A stretch of DNA of 17,157 nucleotides from an uncultured Bacteroidota bacterium (lineage in GTDB: Bacteria; Bacteroidota; Bacteroidia; Chitinophagales; Chitinophagaceae): contig CAIJZG010000096.1 in assembly GCA_903825065.1 (NCBI GenBank), positions 1 to 17,157 on the forward strand. Direction: 5' to 3'. Positions 14,979-17,157 of this stretch are shown one piece after another. The notes under the pieces were generated by a model, which saw only the letters and a list, made by a program, of their open reading frames with translations, had not been told where the DNA came from and made no database searches. The position numbers and the translations under genes were made by a program. The stretch's first letter is position 1, and each line of letters opens with the position of its first letter.

Positions 14979-16805
14979 TTATTTAATATCTAATTTAATC
15001 TGTAATTCAGAAAACTGTTTTTCATCTATCGGACCTGGCGCATCTAACATTACATCGCGTCCACTATTGTTTTTAGGGAAGGCGATAAAGTCGCGGATGC
15101 TTTCACTTCCACCCAAGATAGCACAAAGGCGGTCAAATCCAAAAGCTAATCCTCCATGTGGTGGGGCGCCATATTCAAAAGCACCTAATAAAAATCCAAA
15201 TTTATGGTTGGCTTCTTCTTCGGTCATCCCCAAAGCTGCAAACATTTTTTCTTGTAAAGCCCGCTGATAAATTCGGATAGAACCACCACCAATTTCATTT
15301 CCGTTCAAAACCATATCATAAGCATTGGCTTTAATATTAGAATAAGGATGCTCTAAATATTTATCTGCGTTTTCGATCAATGGATTATTGTTAATCATGA
15401 TTTCAATTTCTTCTGGTTTAGGAGAAGTAAACGGATGGTGACGCGCAACCCAGCGATTGTCTTCTTCTGCATATTCGAACAACGGGAAATCTAATACCCA
15501 AAGCATTTTAAATTCATCTTCTTTTCTAAAACCCAAACGTTTGCCCATTTCTAAACGTAATTCGCTAGTAGCTTTCCGAGTTCTTTCTTCTCTACCTGCA
15601 AGAATTAAAACCAAATCACCAGCTACTGCACCTGCTGCATCAGCAATGGATTTTAATTTTTCTTCAGTGTAAAATTTGTCTATGCTACTCTTATAAGTAC
15701 CATCAACATTGCATTTAATATAGATCAAACCGTTCATGCCGATTTGTGGACGCTTCACCCACTCAGTTAATTCGTCTGTTTGTTTACGAGTGTATTCACT
15801 ACAACCAGGAGCTGCAATAGCAAGAACGGTTTCTGCATTATCAAATACACCAAAACCTGCCCCATTAATAAATTCACCAACAGCACTGATCTTTCCACCT
15901 TTCAAAAAAGCAGATTTCAAATTCGCAATCTTCATGCCGAAACGAATATCTGGTTTGTCATTTCCAAACTGCCACATGGCATCTTCCCAGCTCATGCGTT
16001 CCACTAGTTCTGTATAATCGATATTTTTTACGTCTTTGAAAATACGTTTCACCAAACCTTCAAACATATTCAATATATCTTCTTGTTCTACGAAGCACAT
16101 TTCGCAATCGATCTGCGTAAACTCGGGCTGACGATCAGCTCTCAGATCCTCATCTCTAAAACACTTTACAATTTGATAGTAACGATCGTAACCGCTTACC
16201 ATCAACAATTGTTTGAATGTTTGAGGCGATTGAGGTAATGCATAAAACTGTCCTGTATTCATTCTGGAAGGCACTACAAAATCTCTGGCACCTTCTGGTG
16301 TAGATTTAATCAAGAAAGGCGTTTCAATATCCATGAAATTATTTTCATGTAAATAATTTCTTGCTGATCTACTTACCGCATAGCGGAGTTCCATATTTTT
16401 TTTCACTGCATTTCTACGCAAATCCAAATAACGATATTTCATGCGTAGATCTTCTCCACCATCCGTATCATCCTGAATGGTAAATGGTGGTACTGCAGAT
16501 TTATTCAAAATCTTAAAACTACTGATAGAAATTTCTACTTCACCAGTTGCAATATGGCTATTTTTATTACTTCTTTCTGCAACAATGCCTTCAGCCTGCA
16601 ATACAAATTCTCTGCCTAAAGGATTTGCATCTAACACTGCATTCAAATCTTCACCCATTAACAATTGGGTAATGCCATAACGATCGCGTAGATCTACAAA
16701 TGTGATGGCACCAAATTTTCGAACGGTTTGAACCCAACCCGCCAAAGTTACTTTCTTGCCAACATCACTGATTCTTAATTCACCACAAGTGTGCGAACGA
16801 TACAT
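14979..16805 (-). CDS. aspS: Aspartyl-tRNA synthetase
   Basis: This class II synthetase attaches aspartate to tRNA-Asp. The start is the ATG at 16805 ([11 protein letters not shown]), giving 608 residues, normal for the bacterial type. The open frame continues 83 codons further upstream, but that part is unlike any AspRS and overlaps a real gene on the other strand. Domains: anticodon-binding OB fold (about 1-110, [23 protein letters not shown]); catalytic core with the flipping loop [14 protein letters not shown] (168-181); motif 2 [18 protein letters not shown] (216-233); a GAD insertion domain in the middle, which marks the bacterial type; motif 3 GGLAFGFDR near the end. All key residues appear intact. 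It has its own promoter and terminator, so it is a single-gene unit diverging from the MFS gene. Confidence 0.97.
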   Translation of the reverse strand: MYRSHTCGELRISDVGKKVTLAGWVQTVRKFGAITFVDLRDRYGITQLLMGEDLNAVLDANPLGREFVLQAEGIVAERSNKNSHIATGEVEISISSFKILNKSAVPPFTIQDDTDGGEDLRMKYRYLDLRRNAVKKNMELRYAVSRSARNYLHENNFMDIETPFLIKSTPEGARDFVVPSRMNTGQFYALPQSPQTFKQLLMVSGYDRYYQIVKCFRDEDLRADRQPEFTQIDCEMCFVEQEDILNMFEGLVKRIFKDVKNIDYTELVERMSWEDAMWQFGNDKPDIRFGMKIANLKSAFLKGGKISAVGEFINGAGFGVFDNAETVLAIAAPGCSEYTRKQTDELTEWVKRPQIGMNGLIYIKCNVDGTYKSSIDKFYTEEKLKSIADAAGAVAGDLVLILAGREERTRKATSELRLEMGKRLGFRKEDEFKMLWVLDFPLFEYAEEDNRWVARHHPFTSPKPEEIEIMINNNPLIENADKYLEHPYSNIKANAYDMVLNGNEIGGGSIRIYQRALQEKMFAALGMTEEEANHKFGFLLGAFEYGAPPHGGLAFGFDRLCAILGGSESIRDFIAFPKNNSGRDVMLDAPGPIDEKQFSELQIKLDIK

Positions 16806-16865
16806 ATAAAATAATTTGAATTTGAAATGTTTAATTTTACGAAACACTGCTAAAGTTTCGGGTCG

Positions 16866-16873
16866 CAAATATA
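16866..16873 (-). promoter_or_regulatory. Promoter -7 element for aspS
   Basis: On the minus strand this reads TATATTTG, an exact TAnnTTTG match. No TTG was found at the usual -33 distance. Transcription would start near 16860, giving a leader of about 55 bases. Confidence 0.5.
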
Positions 16874-16916
16874 ACCGAATTGGGCGACTTCCCTTCCTTG
16901 TACTACCTTTAATTGA

Positions 16917-17157
16917 ATGAATTCGAGTACTATCAGCCCAAAACACTACCGGATTGCCATCGCGGTTTTCTTTTTTATTGCAGGCCTTTGTTTTGCTAGC
17001 TGGGCTAGCCGTATCCCTGATATCAAGCACCATCTGGGTCTGAGCGATGGACAATTGGGGCTCATTCTTTTTGCCATGCCCGTGGGTACCATGTGTAGTT
17101 TGCCCTTTACAGGTTGGATCATTTCTAAGCTGGGAAGCAGAACCATTTTATTATTTG
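16917..17157 (+). CDS. MFS transporter, N-terminal part, cut off by the window edge
   Basis: An open frame starts at the ATG at 16917 ([20 protein letters not shown]) and stays open for 80 codons to the window end. The first transmembrane helix is at about residues 12-29 ([17 protein letters not shown]), then [27 protein letters not shown], with the second helix at about 45-65. The segment [10 protein letters not shown] (67-76) is the classic MFS loop 2-3 motif (GxxxDRxGxR-like). The pattern [11 protein letters not shown]...LGLSDGQLG is typical of the bacterial FucP/YbjJ-like MFS group; the substrate cannot be told from this part. It diverges from aspS across 111 bases. A weak -7-like TACCTTTA lies at 16904-16911, only five bases before the ATG. 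Confidence 0.85.
   Translation, partial: MNSSTISPKHYRIAIAVFFFIAGLCFASWASRIPDIKHHLGLSDGQLGLILFAMPVGTMCSLPFTGWIISKLGSRTILLF

Noticed and set aside
16806..17054. N-terminal 83-residue extension of aspartyl-tRNA synthetase
   Set aside because: It has no AspRS character, is the antisense of the MFS gene, and crosses a consensus promoter core; the family N terminus begins at [10 protein letters not shown].
16946..17146. Minus-strand open frame of 66 codons at the right edge
   Set aside because: It is antisense to the MFS coding sequence and shows no recognisable protein.
1..17157. CRISPR arrays, insertion sequences, phage or toxin-antitoxin modules
   Set aside because: No regularly spaced repeats, transposase or integrase motifs, or small toxin-antitoxin pairs were seen on either strand.

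Overview
This is a low-GC window from a bacterial chromosome, most likely Bacteroidota and plausibly Chitinophagaceae. The evidence is the TAnnTTTG-type promoter cores in front of uvrA, tRNA-Cys, elaA and aspS, the lack of Shine-Dalgarno sequences at the starts, the family of DUF3857 proteins with a signal peptide, and the Bacteroidota-like flavoprotein and UvrA variants. The assignment is inferred from sequence character only. I see no insertion sequence, phage gene, CRISPR array or other sign of recent transfer. Most of the window is core-genome housekeeping.

Left part (1-8131). An exported DUF3857/transglutaminase-fold protein with a degenerate active site (205-2280) is followed by uvrA (2336-5221). 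A small unrecognised protein (5229-5720) starts just behind uvrA. Next comes a tRNA-Cys (GCA) with its own very clear promoter, a palindrome over the -33 element and an intrinsic terminator. An ElaA-type acetyltransferase on the minus strand (5997-6461) diverges from a FAD-dependent oxidoreductase (6580-8061), which ends at a strong hairpin terminator.

Middle part (8148-14775). Six genes on the minus strand are tightly packed, with gaps of 11-50 bases. In transcription order they are a circularly permuted ATP-grasp protein, an alpha-E protein, an active-site-intact transglutaminase-like protein, a four-helix membrane protein, the AAA+ ATPase RarA and a secreted M28 metallopeptidase. The first three form a known but biochemically uncharacterised bacterial gene trio, predicted from comparative genomics to make or modify peptides by ATP-dependent amide ligation. 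It is the most interesting system here. The membrane protein is a candidate extra part.

Right part (14914-17157). aspS (aspartyl-tRNA synthetase, minus strand) ends at its own terminator, which separates it from the ATP-grasp operon. The long open frame running upstream of aspS to about 17054 is not part of it. That stretch instead encodes, on the plus strand, the start of an MFS transporter cut off by the window edge.

Two regulatory points stand out. A quasi-palindrome of form TCTAY-N7-GTAGR occurs at 37-53 and again exactly over the tRNA-Cys promoter, and the tRNA-Cys acceptor stem appears to carry a bulged A.
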